22,500 nt of DNA from Sphaeroforma sirkka (lineage: Eukaryota; Opisthokonta; Ichthyosporea; Ichthyophonida). A program made the translations under genes and the position numbers. The DNA is taken from positions 12,501 to 35,000 of the forward strand of contig LUCW03000793.1 in NCBI GenBank assembly GCA_001586965.3, in the 5' to 3' direction. This document shows, in pieces, positions 1-8,467 of the stretch (within the stretch, counting starts at the first letter, position 1; every line of letters begins with the position of its first letter). Below the pieces are notes generated by a model that saw only the letters and a program-made list of their open reading frames with translations, was not told the DNA's origin and did no database searches.

Positions 1-193
1 TGTTGGTTGTTAGCTAAGTTGTAAGTCTGCCTTCGGCTATGCGTTTCGGCATGGAATGTTTGTATATCTAGCTCATCTCCACCTTCTTGGCCTTGGACAG
101 ACCTGTCTGTGGGAATATGCGCACAGTTCATACACAAAGCGTAGAGTGAACGGTAACCCCTCCAGGGGAAGTTACCTTGCACCCAATCATCCT
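1..193 (-). CDS. Possible 3' exons of an unrecognised minus-strand gene, running off the left edge
   Basis: On the minus strand a pyrimidine-rich acceptor with a branch-like ACTAAC precedes an 18-nt candidate exon (193 to 176), followed by a GTAACT donor. A second acceptor ending CCCACAG at 107 opens an exon from 106 leftwards. In one joined frame the coding stays open to the window edge (begins DDWVQ, then RSVQGQEGGDELD). In another frame it ends at a TAG at 70-68 after a lysine-rich tail (SKAKKVEMS). The two readings exclude each other and the total length is under 45 codons, so this rests on splice-site appearance only. No family is recognised. If real, the gene is divergently oriented from the thioesterase gene to its right. 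Confidence 0.2.
152..176. other. Perfect-stem hairpin at a putative splice donor
   Basis: GGTAAC + CCCT pairs with AGGGG + GTTACC across a 2-base loop and a small AA bulge. On the minus strand the GTTACC/GGTAAC arm contains the putative donor at 175-174, so the donor would be base-paired in the transcript. It could equally be a chance palindrome. Confidence 0.4.
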
Positions 194-479
194 CTGGTTA
201 GTAAGGTAGGCTTTACATGCGACACGTTATTATAATTGCTGCCAGCTGTGCTTGTATATGATGTTGGAAGTGTGTCTTTTTTGTTCGGGTTGTAGAGTAG
301 GGTGTTATGCCGTTCTGCTTGAGCTATCTATATGGTAATATAGACCATTGTCTTGCACCGGATGACCGTATTAGTATGTGGTTCGAGAGACTACTTCGAA
401 GATTTTCATCAAAATGCGCTTAGCGCAGCCATTTCTTCGGATACACAGGTTTTGATCCCTGGTAAAGATTGTACATCAA
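194..479. other. Intergenic stretch upstream of the thioesterase gene
   Basis: No convincing coding or RNA gene is visible. A frame opening at 353 overlaps the thioesterase first exon in a different frame and has no recognisable content. No clear TATA box can be assigned, and the transcription start cannot be placed. Confidence 0.4.
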
Positions 480-3135
480 ATGTCAATTCGAACACCACTA
501 TTTTTCGATATTTTACACCGCCCACAATTAGCTCAGCTCAGCTGTTTGACATTCCACCACCAGATACCTTTGGACGGAGAAGAGAAGACAAACGACGATG
601 GGCACGATTTCATATTTCCTCTCTTACCAATGAAATGTCCGCCTGGCAACGAGGCAGCGCCAGATTACCGAACAGTGGAAGAAACTGAGGTATGCCTACG
701 TACATATGCAAACAGAACGCACATGAAAAGGTATGGTATATGGAGATGCTTGAAAATCACTACAATGTTTCCGCGAGCAACCGTAAGATAGTCCATGAGG
801 TAGTCACCGAGAATGAAGGGTTCTAATTCGATCAAGCGCTACCGTGCATTCGCATGCGATCTCGCACAAACGTCCGAGCAATTGTTGTGCAGTATGTCCT
901 TGCTGAATGTATAGGCTTATGCCCGATCCACTATTTGGAAGGCACCTGACCTCTTATCTGCTGATCTGAGAGGAAACACGCCACTTTCTATCAACCAATA
1001 GTGTTTCATGTCGAAGTGTATATATAATACCCATGCAAGTCGTCGTATGTGCTAGTGTTTCCGTAACACCTTCCAGTCCTGACGACATTTACTCGCATAT
1101 GCATGGGTAGAGAAAGGACGCATACCATTCGCTAACAGCTATTGTTTCTCGTCTGTTTAACTTAATTGTACTATATACGCACATGGCACCTCGGTTATCG
1201 TGTAAGAGTTAGCCGTATTTTTTTTCTTGTACATATATTGATTACATCATCACTATTTCTACACCAGGCTAACTTAGCTGCCCTCGTGCTACCAAGTGAC
1301 ATGCTCACCGGGGATTTCGGTATGAATGAGTCTTCGGCTTAACGCCTATATGTACCATCTCAGATGTGTGTATGTCAATGTTCAATATTAGTTGTTTTAT
1401 TACGTGATTGCATTTGAATTCTGAAGCACCCTCCTGTATGTCGCCTAAGGGTTAGATGCGTCAGTGTACCGCGATTGACTAGAACTCCGAAAGTGTTAGT
1501 ATCGTATTGATATTGATGTTGCGCTGATAGCAATAGGCTTGTACCCGTTTGTGATAACTTCAAGGCAGCTATAACCACCCAACGATGGACAAGGATTTGT
1601 AAGCAGTATGCGTGCTGAACCATTGCAGATATGCGTTGCATTTTCTCGACAAATACTCTATAGAATTGGCTCGTGACGATGCGCGTGCTTTTAGTATATA
1701 CTGTTGATATCAAGTATAGCACTATCTAAACTCTAGAAACGCTAGATTTATTTGTTTTAATGTAAAAGCAGCCTGAATGTATGCAGAAAATCATAAATCG
1801 ATTAATTTAGTCTACTTGTAGGTAAATTGGCCTGAGATTTGGCAGTTTGTTGCAGATGTTGAACAGTCATGCTATCTGACTTGGAGTCCTAGCGATATCT
1901 ACGGTTGATACTCTACCTTGCGTTCATCTACTTTTATCATTTTAGCTGCGGGTGGAATGATCATGAAAATGATTGACAACTGTGCAGGCATTGTGGCTTT
2001 CAAACATTGCAGATCGAATGTTGTCACCGCTTCTTTGGACGGTAGGTTGTAAGGCTCCTCAAAAGATAAGGTTGTATTTTGCATTTGTATTAATTCTATC
2101 GCACGTGCAAAAACGTATCAATTTCACATTGGTGTGTACTCATCTCTAGTTTGTGAGGTCATCCTTTAGCATGTTCTAAATGTTCTGTTGTATATCTCTG
2201 CTTGCGAACTGGCTGGCTATTGCACCCGTGTATCGAAGCATAGTTGGTTTCAGTGGACTGACACATATATTGAAATGTGTATATACTAGTTTTCAATTGA
2301 GTTGTCTCAACATTGAGCATGACGTTTCAGAACACATGTGTTAAGTACATATTCGGTGTCTAACCGCCCCGTACCATCGACTTACGCAAATTGACCTTCC
2401 GGACTCTTAGTTTGCACCTGCTCAGATTGCAATGCACGAATTTAATTTGCAATTGTGTATACATGCTAAGTGCTCTCCACTAACTATTACTATTTCTCTT
2501 TCAACCACAGCTCTCGACTTCATACGACCTATCAAATCAGGAAACCTAGTCACTTTGAGAGGAAAAGCCACTTACGCCAGTCCGAAGTCATTAGAGGTAT
2601 AATTACTTATATATTTGTGGTTGTACATTGCTTTGATTATATATGTGGCCACGATGGTTCGGAAAAATGCATCCGCCACTGTTGTAGCAGAAATTATGTT
2701 TATGTAACCTATCGAGAGTTGCACAGGAGTTGCTCCCGCAATCTCATAGCTAACTTCGCTTCCAGTTGCTGGCGGCATTATTGTAGTTTTTATGGTTTAG
2801 CCTTGATATCATTATAACGTTTCGGACAATTTTAACTAAGATTTTGGTGACCGTTGAAGTGGAAGATTTGATGGCGGGCACGAGGCAACCAGCTAATCAG
2901 GCCATCCTCACATTCGTCAAGCTCGACGCTGCTGGCAAAGTGCAACCGGTAATCACTTTGCTTGACACCTATGGATCCGGGTTGTTGTTTTTTTTGTTGT
3001 TTTCTCTTTGTTGTTTTTTCTTTTGAGATGTAGTGTTACTTTTGCGGTTGTGTGGTGTGCACCTCGTAGCTTCTCGAGTCTGATGCACTCATCGACGATA
3101 CGGCTGGGGCACAAATGTTGTATACTTACGAATGA
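480..3135 (+). CDS. ACOT7-type single-hotdog acyl-CoA thioesterase, six exons
   Basis: It hydrolyses acyl-CoA to free fatty acid and CoA, as inferred from its family. Exons by splice sites and phase: 480 (or ATG 630)-689, 1268-1319, 1946-2041, 2511-2596, 2841-2948 and 3070-3135 (TGA). Donors are GTATGC, GTATGA, GTAGGT, GTATAA and GTAATC; all acceptors end in AG, and phases join without a stop. The product is about 155 aa from ATG 630 or 205 aa from ATG 480. Hotdog signatures in order: RTVEETE, LVLPSD, GGMIMKMIDNCAGIVAFKH, NVVTASLDALDF, GNLVTLRGKATY, SLEILVTVEVEDLMAG, AILTFVKLD, and a C-terminal LLESDALIDD tail. The MID aspartate matches the catalytic Asp of the ACOT7 C-terminal hotdog (established for that family). 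The Asn common in PxDxN of relatives is Leu here. The 480 start could supply a mitochondrial presequence, but this is uncertain. Introns of 578, 626, 469, 244 and 121 nt hold nothing else recognisable. Confidence 0.85.
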
Positions 3136-4103
3136 TTATCAAATTTTGAGAGCATAGATGTGCGAAACAGTTTTTTGTGTATTTAGTCCATCCATCGTGC
3201 ATTGGAAAATTGCGAGTATCCAGTCTTCTAGATATATATTACACGGTTGAGTCGATCTCTGTGTCCTGTCGTGCCCTCACATCTCACCACCTAGATTCAT
3301 AGATAGTTGGTGGAATATTTTGTAACCGTGTTGCGTATGTACTCCGAATCGAGGTTCTGACCATTAAGCGATCAGGTTCATTCCGTAACTTTTTTTCATC
3401 ACATAATCGGCGATAAAGCTGGCTAGCAACAATTTTTAAACAGCGTGCATGTGGACATGTCACAAATCCTATGTATTGCTTTTCACTTTCTGTGTAGATG
3501 CCTGGATTGATTATCAACACAAGGAAACAGCACGAGCGGATGAGAATTGGGCATGAGAGATATGAAATCAGAAAGCGTATCAGGTCGGCGCAGCCCATCG
3601 CCCGTCCGTAATACAAAGCAAATAAATATTTAGTGTGTGTGGAGACACTTCAATCGAATTGATATTGCTTGTATAGCTCGCATCGTACCTCCGCTTTACT
3701 GTATACCTCACCCTTTAGGTGCTCTTCTAACCTTAGACCGATATCGTTAACATAGAGCCAATCGGTTCATAGCTCAATATATCGGTATTTCTTTGCACCT
3801 CATAGATTGAATGTGATTATCATAAAACAATAAATTCTAAATTTACAAATTGCTTGCTACCTTGTCATATGCCAAGATCGTGAGATGGTAGCATTTTGAT
3901 TGCGAAATTCCTTGCCACATATTCTATAATTGGCCTTGCCTGCTGTTTGTGATCTAAATTCTTTGAAGTTATTATTATTTCGAAGAAAGTTTAACGTGGG
4001 TAAAAGCATTGTCTTGAAGCCTACTGGTCGCAGCTTTACGGCTGCAGCCTATTCGCAATTTGCGAGAAAGCTTTAAGTCAGAAACTATAAAGTTCCTGGC
4101 ACA
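3136..4103. other. Intergenic stretch, nothing recognised
   Basis: AT-rich non-coding sequence downstream of the thioesterase stop. A 110-codon open frame on the minus strand (3616-3284) starts without a good ATG and resembles no family. I see no tRNA, repeat or conserved motif. An AATAAA-like string near 3621 is too far from the stop to be assigned as the polyadenylation signal. Confidence 0.4.
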
Positions 4104-4372
4104 ATGGGTACATTGGCGGCCGGTTCCGCCTCTGTACAGCTCGCTCTCTCTTCTGGCCTATCAGTACTCAAACTTCTAGACGTCGCATCTTCAAGCATGG
4201 CATCCGCTTGCAAAATAAAGAGGTTCAGGCCCAAGCATCAGCTGATTCGGAAACGTGTTATCATCTCGTCAAGGATCCGAAGCACCTGAGGAGTGTGACT
4301 CTGAAACCAGCGTGCCAAATTCACCAGCAACAACAGAAGCCGCTGCAGTTAGCAAGGAAATTACTTTTATGT
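4104..4372 (+). pseudogene. Weak coding remnant or terminal exon, unrecognised
   Basis: An ATG at 4104 opens a 61-codon frame rich in Ala and Ser (MGTLAAGSASVQLALSSG). In a different frame, a short stretch at about 4271-4372 reads as an acidic, Ser/Thr-rich tail (GSEAPEECDSETSVPNS) ending in TAA, followed at once by nine A. Composition and the continuity of sense suggest former coding sequence split by indels, or two exons whose junction I cannot place. No domain is recognised. The A-run after the stop could be the tail of a retroposed copy or the start of the LTR that follows. Confidence 0.2.
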
Positions 4373-4625
4373 AAAAAAAAATCGACACTGTCATCAATAT
4401 TTTAAGTACAACTATAGTTCGGTACCAAGAACGATACATCAATAAGAACTGACAGCTATCAAAGTGAACTGACAGTTGTTCACAAAGAGTCACATAAAAG
4501 CTCACCCAATAGGTCATGTCTAAAATTTTAGCATGTAGATAAACATGGCCAAGAAGGTACATATAAAACCCTCGGAATAAGTTTTAAATAAAGTTACTCT
4601 ATTCATAGTTTCAAAATAGTTAACA
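4369..4625 (+). repeat. 5' LTR of a degraded Ty1/copia-type relic (left edge uncertain)
   Basis: The right edge is set by the terminal TAACA directly before a copia-type primer-binding site. Inside are TATAAAA at 4562-4568 and AATAAA at 4587-4592, the usual promoter and polyadenylation order of an LTR. The left edge is a guess: TG at 4369 would give 257 bp, and another TG at 4388 is possible. No partner 3' LTR is seen in the window, so neither boundary can be tested against a second copy. Confidence 0.45.
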
Positions 4626-4636
4626 GGTTACGGACC
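4626..4636 (+). promoter_or_regulatory. Primer-binding site like Drosophila copia (initiator tRNA-Met anticodon stem)
   Basis: GGTTACGGACC follows the LTR end with no gap. Drosophila copia has GGTTATGGGCCC in the same place, complementary to the anticodon stem of initiator tRNA-Met, which primes as a half-molecule. The copy here differs at two of the 11 bases, as expected for a decayed element. Confidence 0.5.
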
Positions 4637-4740
4637 TTTTTAGCCGACCAGATAGCAATAGAGTCTAGCTGTCTTACATCCAACCGTGCAAACACTATGA
4701 CAACATTCTACGAATTTACGTACAGTACAATCAATCCACA

Positions 4741-6442
4741 ATGACTTTTTTTCGAAGTATTCTATCCTCCTACAGAACTACACTCGTACGAGACAGCAGC
4801 ATTTCGACAAAACCCGCTGGCCAAGCTGTCGAGAATCCAGCAACATCGAAGATAGTACCGCACATCTACGTAAGATTCACTCTCTCACACGAGAGTTTGG
4901 CTTCAGTGCCCGCGAGCTTCCAATTCAGACGGCTGAAGTCTTGGCACACCTTGTCGTCTCTCTCACTAATATCATACATGCGAATACACGAGCCGACACT
5001 TCACACGCCGACGCTACTTGCTACAAACAACAGGCTGTGAACCTGAAGTATGAACTTAACCTATTTCGTGACCAGAAACCTCAGCCCGACCGAAAACTCA
5101 ATGTCCCTAAAGTCCGCCAAGTTCTACCAAGGAAAAATTTCAGCACGTTGAGCAAAACCAGCACCTCGCATCAGCAACCTCCAAGAAGAGCTCAATGGTC
5201 TTCGGCTTAGACTCTGGGACGCACTTGAGCAGATACGTCTTCTTAATAAACCATGGCAAGAACCGAAATCGACTTCGTAGAGGTATGGTATCAGTCCGAA
5301 AACCCCTATCTTGCTGATACCAAGTGTCCCAGGTGCAAGGACACAACAAACGTAAAAAGCCTATTGGCTGGCAAAACTCCGGATATATATATATATATAT
5401 ATATCACAGTGATGTCAAGAACTGTGGCACAATCCACCGCCTGCATCCTAAATGCAATGACCCCACAGTTGGGTCAAGCCCAGACATGATCGCAGATGCA
5501 AAGTGCCGTCGCATATTGATTGAATCGATTAGCGATCACCCCATTGATTCTGTCTAGAAAAACCATTTATCCAAGGCACGTTATATCTTCTTCAAGCGCA
5601 TCTGCGTGAAAACCAACACGAGTAGTCACGTCCGGTTCTTGGTGGCAACGAAAAGGATCACAAGCTTTACTTTCACTGGCTCCCCCGATGTGACCCTGCA
5701 AACATTAGAAGAAATTCGACACCGCCTCCTGGATGTTAGTGATATGATCCCGAATATGTACCTCATATGTACACTCTTCCATAACGTTGACGAAACGCCT
5801 CAAAAATACCTCCGTAACGGCGCGAACAGGTCGACGCACCAAAATGGCGATTCATCTGTATCGCTCGACTGAACAACGTAACACATGCTGTGCCTCCAAC
5901 TGAGGACTTATTATCCGCCCAGGAAGATGTCATCGTTCACCCGACCGTTCAATCTTTCTGCACTACATGCGCTACCGGTCAAAAGCGTCGTCGCCCAATC
6001 CCACTTCAGCACAAAGATCCACACCCGCCCAGCCATTGGGGCGATCTTCCACGTCGATTTTGAAACTGGTCTCCCCGCTCTGTCGGCGGTTGTAATTCCA
6101 ATATTAAATATCTGGACGCCGTCTCCAGTATGCCATTCGTGTATCTAAACAAAATACGAAGCCGCGGGTACTCTCGATCGGTTTTATACGGACCTCGTCA
6201 AGGATAAACTGGCTAAGCTTTGCAAATTAAAATATGGCAGAGGCGGTGAGTTTGTATTGAGGTGTTCAAGGCGTTTAACACAGCCCAACACGTGAAAGAC
6301 ATCCTGCCTTTCCGACAAAGCTTACTATCCCTGACAAATAGGAGTACCAAGAACATCATGGCCTGTATCGTCAAACACTGGACAACCTGACACCATTTGG
6401 GCAGATGCGATTCGTCACGCTACGCTCAGGAAAGCCATCCTA
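4741..6442 (+). pseudogene. Decayed copia-type gag-pol (gag, protease-like, integrase), truncated at 6442
   Basis: No frame stays open, but protein-like pieces follow one another in the order gag, protease, integrase, which is the copia order. An ATG at 4741 lies about 100 bp after the primer site. Near 5411-5460 NCGTIHRLHPKC resembles a zinc knuckle that has lost one Cys. Near 5650-5730 ITSFTFTGSPDVTLQTLEEI resembles a retropepsin active-site region with the catalytic Asp replaced. From about 5950: FCTTCATGQKRRRPIP (CxxC of the pre-integrase region), then in other frames HTRPAIGAIFHVDF (first catalytic Asp), NIKYLDAVSSMPFVYL, and CKLKYGRGGEFV, where the second catalytic Asp is Gly. Multiple frameshifts and stops make it non-functional. 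The RT and 3' LTR are absent; the sequence stops at the LTR of the next element. Confidence 0.5.
5383..5404. repeat. (AT)11 microsatellite
   Basis: A pure AT dinucleotide run of 22 bases lies inside the copia relic, just before the zinc-knuckle-like remnant. It probably expanded after the relic lost function. Confidence 0.95.
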
Positions 6443-7041
6443 TGTAGAAATACGGCCTCCGGTCAGTCTAAAATATCAAAATCAATTGAGATAATACATT
6501 GGTTTTTATTTGTATTTTAAATAATTTTATACAAGCTCTTTTTCCAATATTTCCAAAGTGTTCTAAATTCACTTTGATGGCTCCAATAGCCTGAGTATTT
6601 GGTATGACTCATCTATTTGGTCCTATTTGAGACATTAGTAGATGTAGGATATTATAAACTAAATTTTATAATCTCCGAACTACTACTTATAGATTTTGGT
6701 CCTCCCGCCAATCTCCAAAATCCAATAAGTCTTTTTTTTTTTTTTTTTAACTTTTCTTCAGATGGAACTTTATTTATATCAGCTAATGTATTAACGTGAC
6801 TTACGTTATTATGTCTATCTACAAATTAGGCATGTGGTCATGAACACTTAGTACTTCTAGTGAAAATTATTCAATAAAGAACAGCTAGAGGTACGCCCTG
6901 TGTGATCGAGGATATTTAGGCTCTTAACAAGAGGCAGTCCCGATCATTCTTACACAAGCTACCACTGCTAAATCCTAACTGACTAAATTGTATTTTAGTT
7001 TAATATAGTTTGAAACCTAGTAATTTCCATCGAAGTTTACA
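6443..7041 (+). repeat. 5' LTR of the Ty3/gypsy-type element
   Basis: 599 bp from TGTAGAAATACGG to GAAGTTTACA. Boundaries are fixed by comparison with the 3' LTR (14231-14827) and by the TGTA/TACA termini. It contains a T17 run (about 6731-6748), AT-rich TATA-like sequence around 6650-6675 and AATAAA at 6873-6878. Short open frames inside it recur in every LTR copy and are not genes. Confidence 0.93.
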
Positions 7042-7120
7042 TCTTTTTCAGTTATTTAGTAGTTACAGTAGTGTACTGCTTCTAGACTGTCTAACATCGA
7101 TTTACTAGCCAGCAAAAACT
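7042..7120 (+). promoter_or_regulatory. Leader between 5' LTR and gag; no tRNA primer site recognised
   Basis: The bases after the LTR (TCTTTTTCAGTTATTT) do not begin TGG, as a site for a tRNA 3' end would, and do not resemble the copia-type site at 4626. Priming may use an internal tRNA segment, self-priming, or a site I do not recognise. Confidence 0.4.
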
Positions 7121-7730
7121 ATGGCTAAGGGTACTTCTAAAGGCAAGGGAGCCGCTAGCTCTAAGCCTGCTAAGCCTGCCGAGGTTCCTGAGGTCCCTGT
7201 GGAAACACCTAGCCTGTCTGGAGTTGAGCCTGCCGATGAAACTGTTGGGGAAGCCAATTCTGAGGTTGCTACAGAGGATAATTCTGAGGATGACTCGTCG
7301 GATCCTAAAGCCTTGGAAGAAGAGGTATCTACTACCGCGGAAAGGCTCGCCAGCGTCCGTGTATCACCTAGGAGTGAAGCTCAGGACCTCAGCTTGCCCC
7401 CTGACTACGTGCCGTCAAATATTGGGGATAAACGTCGAAAGGCTGGAAATTCGTGGATACGAATGTCGGGGACATTATAACTCCACATCTAAAGGACACT
7501 CCAGCACAAATCCGGAGTGAAAAGGAAGTATTGGACCTGTCCGAAAATTTCGGTTTCGCCATCGATGGAGAAGCCATTCCATCCAGCTCAAATCTTGGGG
7601 CCGAAGTTGAGGACGCCATAACTCGACAACGAGTGGTTGGATCCTCTCAATCTCGACGCCAATTGAACCGCACTGAAGCGCTCTTGAAGGAGCTAGCGGC
7701 GGCAGCAGTTGTGGACCCCTCTATCGTGTC
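7121..7730 (+). pseudogene. gag: gag, 5' part (interrupted)
   Basis: The ATG at 7121 follows the LTR by 79 bases. The N-terminus is Lys/Ala/Pro-rich (MAKGTSKGKGAASSKPAKPA), then strongly acidic (about residues 30-75, many E, D, S). Near 7430-7455 the sense moves to another frame, continuing through VGDIITPHLKD, DLSENFGFAID and ALLKELAAAAV. That frame stops at once where gag runs into an inverted LTR piece at 7731. The last 271 bp are repeated at 8197-8467, beyond the inserted material, where gag continues. A product from this copy would therefore be a truncated N-terminal gag fragment. Confidence 0.7.
7460..7730 (+). repeat. 271-bp gag duplication, copy 1 (copy 2 at 8197-8467)
   Basis: The two copies are offset by exactly 737 bp with no gaps and differ at three positions (about 99% identity). 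Copy 1 ends TGTC immediately before the inverted LTR piece. TGTC also follows that inserted stretch at 8201-8204. Confidence 0.95.
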
Positions 7731-8161
7731 ATAATTTTCACTAGAAGTACTAAGTGTTCATGACCACATGCCTAATTTGTAGATAGACATAATAACGTAA
7801 GTCACGTTAATACATTAGCTGATAAAAAATAAAGTTCCATCTGAAGAAAAGTTAAAAAAAAAAAAAAAAGACTTATTGGATTTTGGAGATTGGCGGGAGG
7901 ACCAAAATCTATAAGTAGTAGTTCGGAGATTATAAAATTTAGTTTATAATATCCTACATCTACTAATGTCTCAAATAGGTCCAAGTAGATGAGTCATACC
8001 AAATACTCAGGCTATTGGAGCCATCAAAGTGAATTTAGAACGCTTTGGAAATATTGGAAAAAAAGAGCTTGTACTAAATTATTTAAAATACAAAAAAAAA
8101 ACCAATGTATTATCTCAATTGATCTTGATATTTTAGACTGACCGGAGGCCGTATTTCTACA
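7731..8161 (-). repeat. Inverted partial LTR inside gag
   Basis: Reverse complement of LTR positions from about 428 down to 1. It starts with ATAATTTTCA (complement of 6870-6861) and ends exactly at the LTR terminus TTTCTACA. It lacks the region carrying the rest of R/U5. Small differences from both flanking LTRs (for example longer A-runs) show it is not a simple assembly duplicate of either. Confidence 0.93.
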
Positions 8162-8200
8162 GATGTAGGATATTATAAACTAAATTTTATATTCTCCGAA
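8162..8200 (+). repeat. 39-bp direct LTR fragment
   Basis: Matches LTR 6641-6679 (GATGTAGGATATTATAAAC onward) in direct orientation, with one substitution. Read on the minus strand, the junction with the preceding piece is target LTR ending CATC followed by a new LTR start TGTAGAAA. Its right end shares the 4 bases CGAA with the gag copy that follows. Confidence 0.9.
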
Positions 8201-8467
8201 TGTCGGGGGCATTATAACTCCACATCTAAAGGACACTCCAGCACAAATCCGGAGTGAAAAGGAAGTATTGGACCTGTCCGAAAATTTCGGTTTCGCCATC
8301 GATGGAGAAGCCATTCCATCCAGCTCAAATCTTGGGGCCGAAGTTGAGGACGCCATAACTCGACAACGAGTGGTTGGATCCTCTCAATCTCGACGCCAAT
8401 TGAACCGCACTGAAGCGCTCTTGAAGGAGCTAGCGGCAGCAGCAGTTGTGAACCCCTCTATCGTGTC
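8197..8467 (+). repeat. 271-bp gag duplication, copy 2
   Basis: Partner of 7460-7730. After this copy gag continues normally (GTGTCCCACTTGGC...), so copy 2 is the one contiguous with the rest of the element. Confidence 0.95.

Noticed and set aside
353..688. 111-codon plus-strand frame
   Set aside because: It overlaps the thioesterase first exon in another frame, starts with TTG and has no recognisable content.
1075..1105. Exon-like PDDIYSHMH after TTCCAG, looking like the PxDxN region of the thioesterase
   Set aside because: Its phase fits neither neighbour and its only donor leaves two bases over. The exon at 1268-1319 supplies the same region with exact length and correct phases.
3284..3616. 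110-codon minus-strand frame
   Set aside because: No family resemblance, no good start, Cys/Ile/Arg-rich random-looking composition.
6437..6446. Target-site duplication of the whole composite element
   Set aside because: CCTA before the 5' LTR matches neither CATC after the 3' LTR nor TTCC after the inverted LTR fragment at 15030.
6617..6799. 60-codon frame recurring at 7802-7984 (minus) and 14403-14585
   Set aside because: It is the same stretch of LTR in each copy, including translation of a T-run as poly-Phe; a by-product of LTR repetition.
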